From Toxorhynchites rutilus septentrionalis (Eukaryota; Arthropoda; Insecta; Diptera; Culicidae): a stretch of 64,000 bases of DNA. How positions within the stretch are numbered: position 1 is the stretch's first letter; each line of letters begins with the position of its first letter. Where the stretch lies: positions 284,033,348-284,097,347 of the forward strand of contig NC_073746.1 of NCBI RefSeq assembly GCF_029784135.1, read 5' to 3'. A model generated the notes under the pieces. That model worked only from the letters and a program-made list of their open reading frames with translations. It had not been told where the DNA came from and searched no databases. Below are positions 1 to 11,010 of the stretch, piece after piece. The position numbers and the translations under genes are program-made.

Positions 1-475
1 AAATTCATGTGTATATAAATGCATTTATATGGACCATATAAATGAAGCATAAATACCCGCATAACTCAAGAACTAATCAAGCAAACGGAACCAAATTTTG
101 CATGTGGATGTTTTAAGAGGCAAGAAATGTTTCTAAAGTGGTTCATCACTCCTCCCACCTCTCTAAGGGGGTGCTGCCATACGAATGAAACACAAATTTC
201 TGCATAACTCGAGAACTAATCAAGAAAATCGAGCCAAATTTGGCATGTGGAGGTTTCAGAAGGCACGAAACGTTTCTATGGTGAATCGACACTCCTACCC
301 CCTCTATAGAGGTGGGCTGCCATACGAATGAAACGCAAATTTCTGTGTAACTCGAGAATTAATCAAGCAAATGGAACCGAATTTGACATTTGGCGGTTTT
401 AGGGTGCAATAAATGTTTCTACGGTGGTTAGATACCCCTTCTTTTCTCTCTAAGTAGGGGGCTGCAACAAAAATG
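1..475. repeat. 142-bp tandem array, three units (Helitron-associated)
   Basis: Units start at CTCRAGAAYTAATCAAG near 66, 209 and 350. Each contains AACC(A/G)AATTTGGCATGTGG, AATGTTTCTA.GGTGG, CTCTCTAAGGGGG and GCTGCCATACGAATGAAA. The same units lie next to CTAG|T Helitron-like ends at 2.5-3.26 and 27.0-27.69 kb. The array is cut by the window edge. Confidence 0.82.
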
Positions 476-908
476 AAAAAAAATTAAGGGGTTGTACCTA
501 GAATACGACCGCAAATTTTCGACGTAGAACTATGCAATTACATTATGCAATCCACTTGTTTACCACTTTGAATATTATTTTAGAATGCATCGAATTTTTT
601 GTAATAGATTACGTTATAAATAAATTTTGATGAACGTCCTTTTACGTTTCATATGATGTCTAGGACTGTCAAAATATGTGAACGGGAGAATTGTCAAACG
701 ATCATTGTATTTTATATTTCCCTCTGAAATTATTGCACTTCTCATGTTTATGTAGTTCTCGAACCGTGAAAGTTCATCTGAAATGTATCTGAAATGACGG
801 TTTTCCCAGGCTTCTCAGTTTAAAAGCACGTTTCAGGGAAACTTATTCCGGTCTGCACAACGACAATCGAGTACAAAAGTACTCAACCCCTATCTTGCAT
901 GTTTTGAC

Positions 909-1853
909 TAGAGATGGGCAAACCGTTCATGAACTGATCAAAAGAACGAGTTCACCCAAAAGAGTGAACGAACTGCCGTTCTTTTTTGCTGGGCAACAGT
1001 TCATATAAACTGTATACTCAGTTCAGAACGAACTGTGTACGGTGAATGATGAACTGATAATACAGTTCAGAACGAACTGACCGCCGACTGAACTGTGTAT
1101 ACAGTTCAGAACGAACTGACCGCTGGCAGAACTGTGCATGCAGTTCAGAACGAACTGTGTACGGTAATCGGTGCGTAAGAGGAAAGAAAACGAATGAGTG
1201 ATAGATATGGTGCTGCAAGGTAAATAGTTCTCAAATTAACGAATTGAAACAAACGATAGCCTCATGAAACAACAAAAATAATATGTCGGTATTGTCGCTT
1301 CATAAAAAACGCTTGTTGCGTTTTTTTATGTTGCGTTCAGGATACGATGGTTTTAAATTGGATTGTTAAATTATTTATCAAATTTCATATTTTGGAGTTC
1401 AGGGTAAATATTTCAGTAAGTTGTTATGCCAATCTACCTCACTTATAAAATATAGTTGAAAGCTGAAAGTTGATTTAAACAGTCTTGTTAAACAGTAAAA
1501 TTCGCGTCGCTAATATGAAATATGTTTTATATTATATCATATTGTGCTCGATAATTTTGAGATGGACGTTCGCGGTTTGGGTACAGTTTTGCTATAGCAT
1601 TTATTGCAATACATCGTAAGCAAAGCAGTACAATGCTAGTTTATGCCGAAAATAATGAATAACGACTCAAACAAAATTAAAATTTCAAAATCAAAGTTTG
1701 ATTTTCTATTGTGCTAAGTTATTTCTGACAAATATCGGACATATCCCGCCACTGTACAAAAGAGTGAGTGAACAGCTCAAAAGAACTAGTTCACTTAAGT
1801 GAACGGTTGGTCACTGAACGGTTCATTAAAGTGAACCGTTTTGCCCACTTCTA
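909..1853. mobile_element. hAT-type MITE with 8-bp target duplication
   Basis: GTTTTGAC at 901-908 is repeated exactly at 1854-1861. The ends are TAGAGATGGGCAAACCGTTC and, in reverse complement, TAGAAGTGGGCAAAACGGTT. A (C/T)AGAGATGGGCAA end with an 8-bp duplication is typical of hAT elements. No transposase frame is present. The interior is AT-rich from 1200 to 1740, and a GTTC/GAAC-rich array lies near the left end. Confidence 0.92.
1019..1165. repeat. Subterminal array of CAGTTCAGAACGAACTG
   Basis: The imperfect palindrome CAGTTCAGAACGAACTG occurs at 1019, 1063, 1102 and 1141, so spacings are 44, 39 and 39 bp. GTTC/GAAC pairs also fill both ends of the surrounding hAT MITE. They could be transposase-binding sites; that is inference. 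Confidence 0.85.
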
Positions 1854-2269
1854 GTTTTGACAAAGCGGATTCCCCCAGGCACATTAATTTTGAAGTCCGT
1901 GTTAGGGAAACACAGCTCGGTGGGAACAAAAATACCCCCGACTTGCGTGTATATTTGCAAAGCGGATTTCCACTGGTACATCGATTTTGAAGTCTGTGTT
2001 GGGGAAACCGTCAATCGGGCCAAACAAAACATGGCAGTTAGGGCGTTTAGATAACGCCTGACATTTTACAGTTATTCAATTGTTCATCTCATGGAAAATA
2101 ACCTATTATTAATTGTGATAGACGCTTAGAAATATTTCCTATCAATTGATGCAAACATATTTCCGATCTATTAAGAAATGTTCAAGTTATAAGCATTCGA
2201 AATACGGGTAGGGTTAGCACACAAATCGGCAGAACAAATGTATGGGGAAAAAATGCTTCCAGTTTTCAT

Positions 2270-2475
2270 GAATTTAAACCGTTTAGAGATTACCGAATAG
2301 TAATGTATAGCATATCAAACAAATCTTAGGGAATTTCCGATTCAATTGGTGTGCAAATCATGAGAATTCGTTCACAGAGAAAATAGTTATTACTATTAAC
2401 TTTATTTCATAAAAACGTGACCTGTTTTCTGATTTCGCACCCTTCCTGAAAGACTTAGTTCTACGCACACAGAAC
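2270..2475 (-). repeat. Dispersed repeat A, reverse copy
   Basis: In reverse complement: GCGTAGAACTAAGTCTTTCA, GGAAGGGTGCGAAATCAGAA, AGGTCACGTTTT.ATGAAAT and TGATTTGCACACCAATTGAA. It runs through the site that in the 54.2-kb copy is occupied by the Harbinger-like element. Confidence 0.68.
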
Positions 2476-3259
2476 CAAATTTGGCAAGTGAAAGGGGCAA
2501 TAATTGTTTCTATGGTGGTTTGACAACCCTACCCCCTCTCTAAAGGGAAGGGATCTGAATAACTCGAGAATTAATCAAGCAAATGGAGCCAAATTTTGGA
2601 TGTAAGGGTTTTTGGGAACGAGAAATGTTTCTATGACGGTACGACATCCCTCCCTTTTCTGGAATGGAGAGGGGGTCCTATAAAAATAATACACATATTT
2701 AAACCAAATATAACAATTGGAGATTTTCGGAAAATTCTGAAGAAAAATGGGAAAGTTCAGAAAATTCGCATGTGTTCTACAATTTAATACTGACAAACGT
2801 TGTTAGTCCATTTGATTTTTGTGCTAACGAAATTGATCTATGTTCGAAAGTGAAAATGGATTTTAATGTGATAAAACACATTCCTATATCTTCTTTTATC
2901 TATATGAATAAAAATGGATCGCCGAATGTGTTGATATGAGCAAAACTCGAGAAACGAATTGCCCGATTTAGGGATGTCTTAATTCTACCATATTTTCTGT
3001 ATCAAACATTTATTCCATGTAACGGAAAAACATGTTATTGGCAAGTGGTTGAAAAATTTTGAACGAGAATTGTGTCTGAAAATAATCTGATATTCTAATG
3101 ACGAGCTTTGGTAGAAGTACTAGGATTTTTAAAGTAAAACGTAATCTTTAAAGGTAGATTAGAAGATCAATCAATTGTGAACGTGCGCTTAGTAAGAAAA
3201 CGTGAATTTTATAACGAAAAATTAATTTTGGGCGGGACGAAGTTTGCTTGGTCAGCTAG
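2470..3259 (+). mobile_element. Helitron-like element, 3' portion
   Basis: Array-like sequence (CTCGAGAATTAATCAAGC at 2559) is followed by a unique part and by GGGCGGGACGAAGTTTGCTT, ending GGTCAGCTAG|T at 3259. A 3' end of CTAG followed by T, with a short GC-rich imperfect hairpin just inside and no inverted repeat or duplication, is the Helitron signature. There is no helicase gene, so it is non-autonomous. The 5' TC end is not defined. Confidence 0.62.
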
Positions 3260-3825
3260 TTCTGAATAAAAATATATGAATAGCCCATACAACTAGCAAC
3301 AAGTCACCCATACATCGAATGAAGGGCACTACTACAGGGTAAGAATTTTCCTAACAACAACTAGTTCATATTTTCTTAGAAAAAATACTTATGATGCTTA
3401 TCTCAACACGTGACATTTTTATGCGTAAATTATCGTGATTGACATGTTCTGCAAACTTTTTTTCTATTTAGAAATATGTCAACAATCACTACAATAGATC
3501 AAACTAATGGTCGCAGTGGTGCAATGCTCCTATAGAAGAAGAAACACGTCAACAACATGTTGAAAGTGAGAATTCACAAAAAAAAATGTTACCAGTAAAA
3601 CATTATACTTTCAAGAGTCCAAAGAAAACAAAAAAGCCATATATTTCAGAAACTATAAGAGATAGAAAGTTGACGTCTTCGGCGTCTTCAATGACTAATG
3701 ACTGGATCTTTGTCATAGTTCAAGAGAAGAATCAATTCCGAACGAATTCAAAACTGTTGTGAAAAACTTATTCAAGAATTCAACAGTTCTCTATTATGCT
3801 TTTGTCGATTTTCTGGAACATACCA
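3260..3825. other. No feature recognised
   Basis: AT-rich sequence right of the Helitron end; nothing recognisable. Confidence 0.5.
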
Positions 3826-4445
3826 TTTCGAATCATATTTCGGACGCTTAATGCATATGAGGCAGAAAACAGATCAAAACTTTATGCACAGGTATTATTT
3901 GGTAGATATTTTTAATGAATTAGTTCAATATGCTTTTAAGCTTTTTACTTTGGCACCTGTTTGATTGAAAACATAAGAAAATCATCGAATAAAATGTTTT
4001 TCAAATGAAGCGAATAAAAATCAAACTTCGGACACTAAATCAAATTTCGGACAGATTGAATTCAAATTTCGGACACTTTATTTTGTAATTTTTTGGACGA
4101 AAATTACATTACACTTGATAATATTTTATAGTCAACTGCGAAACACTTACCAAGAACTGATGAACTGATGAGAACTGATGAAACACGGGAGAAATTTGAA
4201 TATTTTTGAACGTGTAAATTTTACGTGCTCACGCTAAACAAACGTCAAACACAAACAATAATGAGTAGCGATGTTGATTTTTTCCCTACTATGTAATAAT
4301 TTAAATGAAATTCTCAAATGAAGTGATAGGGAAACCAAGGAATTACGTTAAAGAAGCAATTGTGATATTAATTTTATAGTTATATCATCATCGTATGAAG
4401 CATTTCCAGATATTAAAACAAAGTGTCCGAAATATGATTCAGAAC
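3826..4445. repeat. ATTTCGGACA-bordered segment
   Basis: TTCGAATCATATTTCGGACG at 3825 and, in reverse complement, TTCTGAATCATATTTCGGAC ending near 4448 form an inverted pair. Between them ATTTCGGACA/CTTCGGACA occurs at least three times at 4025-4080. It resembles the organisation of the TTCCGAACA element at 61.9 kb. No coding sequence or clear target duplication. Confidence 0.45.
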
Positions 4446-5430
4446 GGTACTTATAAAAATGGACTATAATCGCTGAGTCATACTCTTCGTTGTAGGGAAG
4501 TCTACAATTTGTTAGTTCCAGTAGATAAAAAATATCCCACTTGAAGTAACACCACCATGAAAAATTCAGAAAGTTGTTTTTGCCATGGTTTTGAGTTCTT
4601 GATTTTGAAATAATAGTCATACAAAATAATGTATACAGAGCAAAGCAGTACGAATTACCCATTAAAATTCAATGGAAGTGTATTTCAATATTGTTAATAA
4701 ATGAAGTTCATATTAACGTTAATCGATTTCGGAAAATTCGCTCTCCAATTGCTGGTTTTCGGATGAGGAACAATTGTTGTTCAACGCGCGATAGCTACTG
4801 AAAATCGCAGGAGCTCAATTTGATCAACCTATGAATTTCCTGGAGCAACAAAATGGCTTCCATCCAATATACAATAGTTTGTCGATTCCAGGCATTATCA
4901 ATAAACAGTGTACGTGACCACATATTTTGTCGCATGATGCTCTTGTTTCAAATGAATCATTTGTATGATATTCCATACGCTAATTACAGGACGAACACAA
5001 TGTGGGGATATGAAAACTATCTACTGTTGACTGCAATTAATCTCCTTTTGTTATTCAATTTAACTTATCAATGCTGTAATTAATGAACCTATTTTATTTT
5101 GGAAGCCATATGTATTGACATCGCTATAGAGATCAGACGACGCATTGCCATCACTGGACCTAAATCTCACAACGCTTTTGTTGCTGTGTGGTTTATGTAA
5201 TGTAATTTCGAAAAAAGCTATTATATTTAATACAAAGAAAACAACTGCTCGATTCTAATACATTTTTTTTTGTTTCATTTCAGGTAAAATATAACACTTG
5301 TTGTTCAAATGTGAGTAATACAGGCATTTTGAGGTAGAAAACTGTAAACAGATAAATGATGTTAATTTCTATGAATTTGGCTGTATTTGAACGATAATTG
5401 ACTACCTCGACTGGCTCGAAGGGAGTCTAA
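4446..5430. other. No feature recognised
   Basis: AT-rich sequence with two short open frames of no recognised family. Confidence 0.45.
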
Positions 5431-5760
5431 TCGGGGAGTTCAATTTTCGATAATGTTGTCTTCCAAGACATTCATCATCTGTGGTTCATCGGCGTGGATC
5501 AGAGACTTTACATAACCCTCGGAAAAAATAGTCCAACGATGTTAAATCGCTTAATGTCATCTGATCCATCCGAACAACAGTTTCAACGTTGATGGAAACG
5601 TTTCAGCTTTCAGCACATCGTACACGATCGATTTAGCCACTTTCAGCGATTTAGCGGTTTTAGCACCTGACCACGCCGGATTTTTAATGTGAGTGTCCAA
5701 ATTCAATGGTCATCCTCGACTTCCATCCTACACAACTTTCTCAAAACAGAACTGATCAAC
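5430..5760 (-). pseudogene. Possible Tc1/mariner-superfamily HTH remnant
   Basis: In reverse complement, CACATTAAAAATCCGGCGTG begins a frame HIKNPAWSGAKTAKSLKVAK, followed by SIVYDVLKAET, which looks like the Pro-Trp..Lys..Ala..Val helix-turn-helix of Tc1/mariner-type transposases. It then loses frame. A shorter copy of the same sequence lies at 37440-37530 on the + strand. Family assignment is weak because no catalytic block is left. Confidence 0.4.
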
Positions 5761-6359
5761 ATTAAATTTTTACCGTCGAAAGGAGCAGGTTTCCATGATA
5801 AAAGATAAATATTTTCACGAAAATTGGTATTTTCGATCCTTGTCGCAAAATATTAGACCCGTATTTTCTTATTTTTTGATTAGGGTGCCCATTTCCATTT
5901 AATGGTGATCCGAAAAATCATCCCCTTCTTTCCAAAAATGACTTTTTACAAAAAATCATATCTGGATTCTAGATTTCATATATTTTTTTTTCACTGAAGA
6001 AATATATAAACAAAATTTTCCTGATGGAGAATGTAGAAATATTAATTGAAGATATGAAGATAAAAAGCACCTCACCAACTAAAGCAAACAAAGAGAATCA
6101 CTTAAAAAAATTAAGCTGTCAATGAAATTCACTGAAATAAGTGTCTTTTAAATTCTTCAACATTAAGTTGGTATTAAAAATTCACCCTTAAGAAAGCTTA
6201 TTTTGTAGCAAAAACACTTCGAGCGTTTTTTTTTGCTTTGCACTGCTGCTAGGGGAAAATTCCGCTCGTCATGGTGCCCGTAGTAGTCAGTGTTTGAGAA
6301 TACCTACCGAACTTTATACGACATGATATTGTGAGTAAAAGAGCAGTCATTTTGTCATT

Positions 6360-6740
6360 TTTTATTTCATTCAATATTTGCTTTTGCGAATCGACCAATC
6401 GACTTGAGAATTTTTGAATTGTTTGATAGTTAATTTCATAAAATATATTATTTCATTCATTGCAATGAATTGTTATGGAGTACCAATCGATTGATGCAAA
6501 AGTATTGTAAATCTTTAAGGAAGTAACTGGACAATGATTGTGGCTACAAGAGGAAGCTTGTATCACCGATTTCGTCCAATCAGACGCGGGATCTCTGTTT
6601 GGATGGTGGTTGAGATTTTTCAATTGTTCGATAGTTTGTTTCATGACATACATTATTTTCTTCAATGTAACAGATTATTATGGAATGCTCAAATTGACGC
6701 AAAAATCTCATCAATCCGTCATGAAATTACTGAGCAAAAA
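6360..6740 (-). repeat. Dispersed repeat A, 3' half, duplicated
   Basis: CGTCCAATCAGACGCGGGAT (6574-6593) matches the complement of 24877-24896. The two segments 6380-6510 and 6590-6740 resemble each other (TTTTTGAATTGTTTGATAGT against TTTTTCAATTGTTCGATAGT), so there is a local duplication of about 200 bp. The 95-residue open frame here is an artefact. Confidence 0.5.
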
Positions 6741-6829
6741 CGTTTAAAATTGGGCAATTTTCACAATGCGACCGATTTTTGTTTTTCAATTTGTACCTCC
6801 ATATGTTCCCTAACGACGTAACCCTACAT

Positions 6830-7890
6830 CAAAAAAATACCCATTAAAAGGATGACCAAAGAATTCAAATAATATCGTCATACATCACCTAAACCAAGGA
6901 GCAGCATGGTGATTTGAATTGGAACTGATCGTTGACTTCCAGTAAAATAATTAAAGTGAACTGTAGAGCCACTGATTACGAGGATAAGATGTATCAAACA
7001 CTTTCAACACCCTGCAGTCACTGTGCGTCATCGCCTGCAGGTTCTGTTCCTTCCGAAGACGAACTTTGCCGCAAAGTTTCCATCAGTTGAATCTTCTACT
7101 GCAGTCAACGACAAAGAACTGTACATAGCGAGGACGCAATGAGCCACCCCACTTCATACACCCCGACACATAGCAAATTATAAACTCACCCCAGTATCTC
7201 TTGTCTTGCCCACGCGCTATGTCATTGCTAAATTGGTAATAGAACATGGAAAGTTTGCATGCCGCTAATCTGTTGAATGTACCTAGCAGGGAGGAATCTA
7301 TTGACAAACAGATGACACAACATCTTCGATTTCGCTTATCGAAAATTGCACCAACAACAAGATAATACTGCAAAATTTAGAACGAGCCATTCGTATTCAG
7401 AAAAATGAAAAATCAGTAGGAGACAGCAGATTATCGCCATAATACGGAGCTTGCCATCCGGGAATTGAATTGAATTTAGATTAATGGTAAGTCTGTTCTG
7501 CGGCTTCCCATTCAACCGGAAGTGCCCACACGTATGAAACCAGGATGGAACGGAAAATATGGAACATAAATGAATATTTATGGAAATTCGCTCCCAATAC
7601 AATCTTTTCCGCAAATCTGATGAGGGCTCAGAAGAAGGGAACTTGTTCAAATCGGGGCCCTTCCTAATTGGGTGGTTATGATTTATGGAGTTCGAACGAC
7701 AGGAAAAGCGGGGGATATCTGAGAGGGAAAAGGAATATTCTGAAAACAATGTTGTCTTCCGAATATTCCTTTTCCTTTTCCTTTTGCTGCTGCGAATTGA
7801 TCTAATCGAGTTTATTAGCCACGATTTGTTCGATATAGCGATACGATATTCAATATTCATTTAAAATTGAATACTGCTATGTTAATAGTG
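6830..7890. other. Single-copy-looking DNA without a supportable gene
   Basis: GC content is slightly higher around 7000-7800. The 174-codon minus-strand frame at 7336-7860 has no domain resemblance, no splice context and biased composition (Ser/Arg/Ile). Confidence 0.45.
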
Positions 7891-7892
7891 TA

Positions 7893-7948
7893 AGATATTC
7901 TACCGCTAACCACGTGACGCTAACCACTCGGCCACAGGAGCACTGCAA
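7893..7948 (-). repeat. SINE head fragment
   Basis: In reverse complement, GTGCTCCTGTGGCCGAGTGG followed by TTAGCGTCACGTGGTTAGCG. Only the box A part of the SINE remains. Confidence 0.6.
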
Positions 7949-8504
7949 ACGTCAAAAAGCAAGTTGCAGAAAAGGGAACGGAGAGAATCGTTCATTGTTT
8001 GCTTTTTATCCCATTTGTTGATTTTATTTAGGCTCATTAGCGTTTAACAGAGTAACAGAGCCGCATTTTCTCGTGTACATGTTTATTGTATTGTTACATA
8101 TGGTAAATTACACGACATCGCCTTTCGGCGTAAGACTATCCTTTTATTCCTCTGTTCAGTTGGACCGGACAACGAAGACAGTTGATATTAAGCTTCCATT
8201 GTTCTGTTAACAATAGCACAAATGGTCCAGTAGAGCATGCGTGAACGGAGAGAAACCGGACCATCGTCACTTTACGATTGTTGCGTGGACGTAGCTGTAA
8301 TAACACATATAAACGATCAATTGAAGGCCCCGAGTTTTGAACTCATGATCGTTCGTTTAATAAGTCCTCACGTGCGCAACCAATGTTTTTCTCTCCAATT
8401 CGTTTTTGTTCGGAGGAGACTCTCACAACTTAATAAAAACAACACAAAGCGACTTCTGGTCAAAAAGTATCGTGAATTTAGAATTTACGCGGGTTACGTA
8501 TAGT

Positions 8505-8710
8505 CGATTTTTGACGTAGAACTACGTCTTTCACGAAGGGTACCAAATCAAAAACTAACGTACAACTAAAGAAATGGCAATGTACGAACAATGAGAGAGG
8601 AGAGAGAAAATACTGCTATTTAAACTCCGCCATTTCTCGATACATTGCGTAGATATTTGCATCAATCGATTACCCAGCTCAATGTAAACATTCTATATAT
8701 AACGGATCCG
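8505..8710 (+). repeat. Dispersed repeat A, internally deleted copy
   Basis: TTTTTGACGTAGAACTACGT, CTTTCACGAAGGGTACCAAA, then GAGAGAGGAGAGAG and CATTTCTCGATACATTGCGT.AGATATTT..ATCAATCGAT, corresponding to the two ends of 24383-24790. Confidence 0.6.
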
Positions 8711-9469
8711 ATTCGGTCAGATTTTTTTTTCTTTGTTTGTAGGAGGCTTTAATCTTTGCAGTTCATTCGCCTCTAGCAGGTCAGACACAGCACGTTTCAG
8801 ACAAATGCAACCCATAAAAATAATATTTTGCCGGTTCCGCTACGTGCCGGAGCGTGTCTTAGCTTGGCTACAGTGTGGACATCTGGAGGCAATATTCATT
8901 TAGGGAGGCAAATTACTCTCTATCAAGTTAGCAGGCCCGAAAGCAGTATTAAATTGTTAAAATTCGAATAGAAATTTCCACTTCAGTATATTTGATTATC
9001 TAAAACACATAGTACTGAACATTTTTTATATAAATTTTCCGATGTTTCCAAAAAGTGTTAATTTGTGAAACCGGACAAACTATGATCATAATTACTCTTT
9101 GAAGAAAATCGTCAAAAAACATAAAAAATTTGAATAATCTGAGCGCCTTATGGTGTTATTAGTAACTAGAGACTTGGGGCTTTTCAACAAACCCAAACCC
9201 AATCGTCTTGATTACATGTGATTTTCATGAAGAAAAATCGATATGCATTTACTAGTTGCGTGAACACACCCAACGTGGAACAAATCAACACCATTTACCC
9301 TATTTTTTATTTTCCGCCCAATTTGATACAGATTCTTTGATCCTCTTTTTTGAATAGGCAAAAATCCATAATGAGCCAAGGCACGTGTGTGCAAATCCGC
9401 TGTCAAAAATTAATGGAACATTCAAATGAGTGAATGACTTGAGTACTAACAAAATGCCACAAAAAAATC

Positions 9470-10005
9470 GAAAATCGTAACTCGCGAAAATTCAAAAGTG
9501 ATGATACTTTTTCAACAGACTTATTATACTCTCACTCCATGTTGAGATTACAGATTTCAAACTTCAAATCTAATTTATGGACATGGATTCAATATTTCAA
9601 CTTAAAGATTGCAGTCACTCGTGCTCCCGTGGCTGAGTGGTTAGCGTCCCACTCTATCATGCCGGGGGTTCGGGTTCGATTCCCTTTCTGGCCGGGGGAT
9701 TTCTCGTCAAAAAAAAAATCTTCCGGCTTCCGGCAGAGTACATTCTAGGCGTGTTAATCGGCATAGAAATCTCAACCCAAGTGCTACTAATAAACATGAC
9801 GCAAGTAATGCTACGTTGAGAAGGCAACGCTAGTGCCATCCAAGAAGAAGAAGAAGAAGAAGAAGAAGTCACTCGTGTCCGAACTCTATAATGGAGATCA
9901 ATATACATATTTAGGATCCCAGATTTGGATATAATGCTTCCAATTAGCATCGCGAAAAAAAAAGAAATGAGAAATGAAAAATGAGAAGAAGAAAGATAAC
10001 GAGTA
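9470..10005. repeat. Dispersed repeat C, with nested SINE
   Basis: GTTGAGATTACAGATTTCAA, TTATGGACATGGATTCAATA and AAGATTGCAGT lie left of the SINE. TCCGAACTCTATAATGGAG, CAATTAGCAT.GCGAAAA and a GAAGAAGAAAG tail lie right of it. The SINE-free paralogue lies in reverse orientation at 23830-24065. The purine-rich tail suggests a retroposon. Confidence 0.75.
9624..9867 (+). mobile_element. tRNA-derived SINE, copy 1
   Basis: Box A-like GTGGCTGAGTGGTTAGCG (9629-9646) and box B GGTTCGATTCC (9672-9682) form a pol III promoter spaced as in tRNA genes. A non-tRNA body (GGCGTGTTAATCGGCATAGA) and a tail of (AAG)n at 9843-9867 follow. The flanking direct repeat GTCACTCGTG lies at 9614-9623 and 9868-9877. 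It is not a functional tRNA gene, as no acceptor stem pairs. Insertion is confirmed by the empty paralogue at about 23988. Confidence 0.88.
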
Positions 10006-10010
10006 AAATA

Positions 10011-10290
10011 CACTAAAGTCGCTTTTTACGCGGTTTTTTTTTGCGCGGTTTTTTTTACGCGGCTTTTTTTACGCGGTTTTAGGGATTTACGCGGTTTTTT
10101 TTTACGCGGATTTTGGAATTTACGCGGTTTTTTTTTACGCGGATTTCGGAATTTACGCGGTTTTTTTTTACGCGGATTTCGGAATTTACGCGGTTTTTTT
10201 TTACGCGGATTTCGGAATTTACGCGGTTTTTTTTTACGCGGATTTCGGAATTTACGCGGTTTTTCCAAAAGAATCGATTTATACGCGGTA
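10011..10290. repeat. Left end and TTTACGCGG minisatellite array
   Basis: About ten TTTACGCGG or TTTTGCGCGG words are separated by poly-T or by GATTTCGGAA. The inner part is a regular tandem repeat of about 36 bp containing two ACGCGG words. The open frames across it (PRKFRNPRKKK repeats on the minus strand) are artefacts of the array. By analogy with the subterminal repeats of mammalian Tigger elements the words could be transposase-binding sites; that is inference. Confidence 0.85.
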
Positions 10291-10768
10291 TGTTGTATTT
10301 TCTTCTCAATTTGTTCATTTGTAAGACTTAAGTACGTTTGCTTCAATATTTGGAGCCAAATTCATTTTTTCTATGTTTGTCTCCTGGGAATTGAGTTAAA
10401 TAACTGTGGTTTGCTCGAGGTTAACACGGTATATCTGAGGGATAAGATTTAGTATTCTCGTGATAACGTTGTCGCAATCTTGGCGAAATTGGTACCTGAT
10501 TCTGGGTTCGATTTCAGCTAGCGTTGAAACGATTTTGGTAACCGAATGGAAAAAGAATAAACAACAATAGTGTAAGTAATGTGAGCTTGATCCCCTTTTT
10601 TTGTTTCGGATGTATTTCAGCGAAATTTTATATGTTTCAACACAAATTTAATATGAAATATCTTTTGTAAATTTTACTCAAAAGACTCCAAGCGATATGA
10701 ATTCAAAAAAAATTTCAAGAGATGTCAAACACCAATCTAAAAAATGTGAAAGATATGTCCCCGTTTTT

Positions 10769-11010
10769 TATTTTTATTTATGACACTCAGCCTTTGGCTA
10801 GTTCGTCATTTGGACCAACGTCCTTACTGTTTTTTTAATTAAATCGTTTATTTTTACAGGCTCAGTTGCATAAGTTTAAAGGAGCCAAATTCATCACTAT
10901 ATTTTAACTAGAATATATTAACATGTTTCCTTAATTCTATGGTTAATAAAATAGGAAACCGATTACTCGCGGTCGACTCGAGTTTAGAAGGGTGACACAT
11001 TTTCATTAGG
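10769..11010 (-). mobile_element. Non-LTR retrotransposon 3' end, truncated
   Basis: Read on the minus strand, the segment ends with a 3' untranslated sequence finishing GGCTGAGTGTCATAAATAAA and an A-rich AATAAA-type tail, as in insect LINEs. The 24-bp region around 10955-10980 (ACCGATTACTCGCGGT) is shared in the same orientation with the 3' flank of the RNase H-bearing LINE at about 48585. No coding part remains. Confidence 0.5.

Larger units (their letters stand above)
800..2050. repeat. Tandem units of about 115 bp, split by the hAT MITE
   Basis: Unit copies begin near 803 (TTTTCCCAGGCTTCTCAG), 1871 (TTCCCCCAGGCACATTAA) and 1966 (TTTCCACTGGTACATCGA). Each continues with TTTTGAAGTC(C/T)GTGTT.GGGAAAC or a diverged form. 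The hAT insertion falls between the first and second units, at a GTTTTGAC|AAAGCGG junction. Confidence 0.6.

Noticed and set aside
1..475. CRISPR-like array (repeats with spacers)
   Set aside because: The units are contiguous 142-bp diverged minisatellites in eukaryotic DNA, not short identical repeats with unique spacers.
7336..7860. 174-codon minus-strand frame
   Set aside because: No domain, no homology recognised, biased composition, and no splice or start context beyond chance.
9624..9700. Possible tRNA gene (box A and box B present)
   Set aside because: No acceptor or anticodon stem can be paired; it is the head of a SINE with three more copies in the window.
10026..10346. 106-codon frame with PRKKKPRKFRN repeats on the minus strand
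   Set aside because: It is a translation of the TTTACGCGG minisatellite; other frames of the same array are also open.
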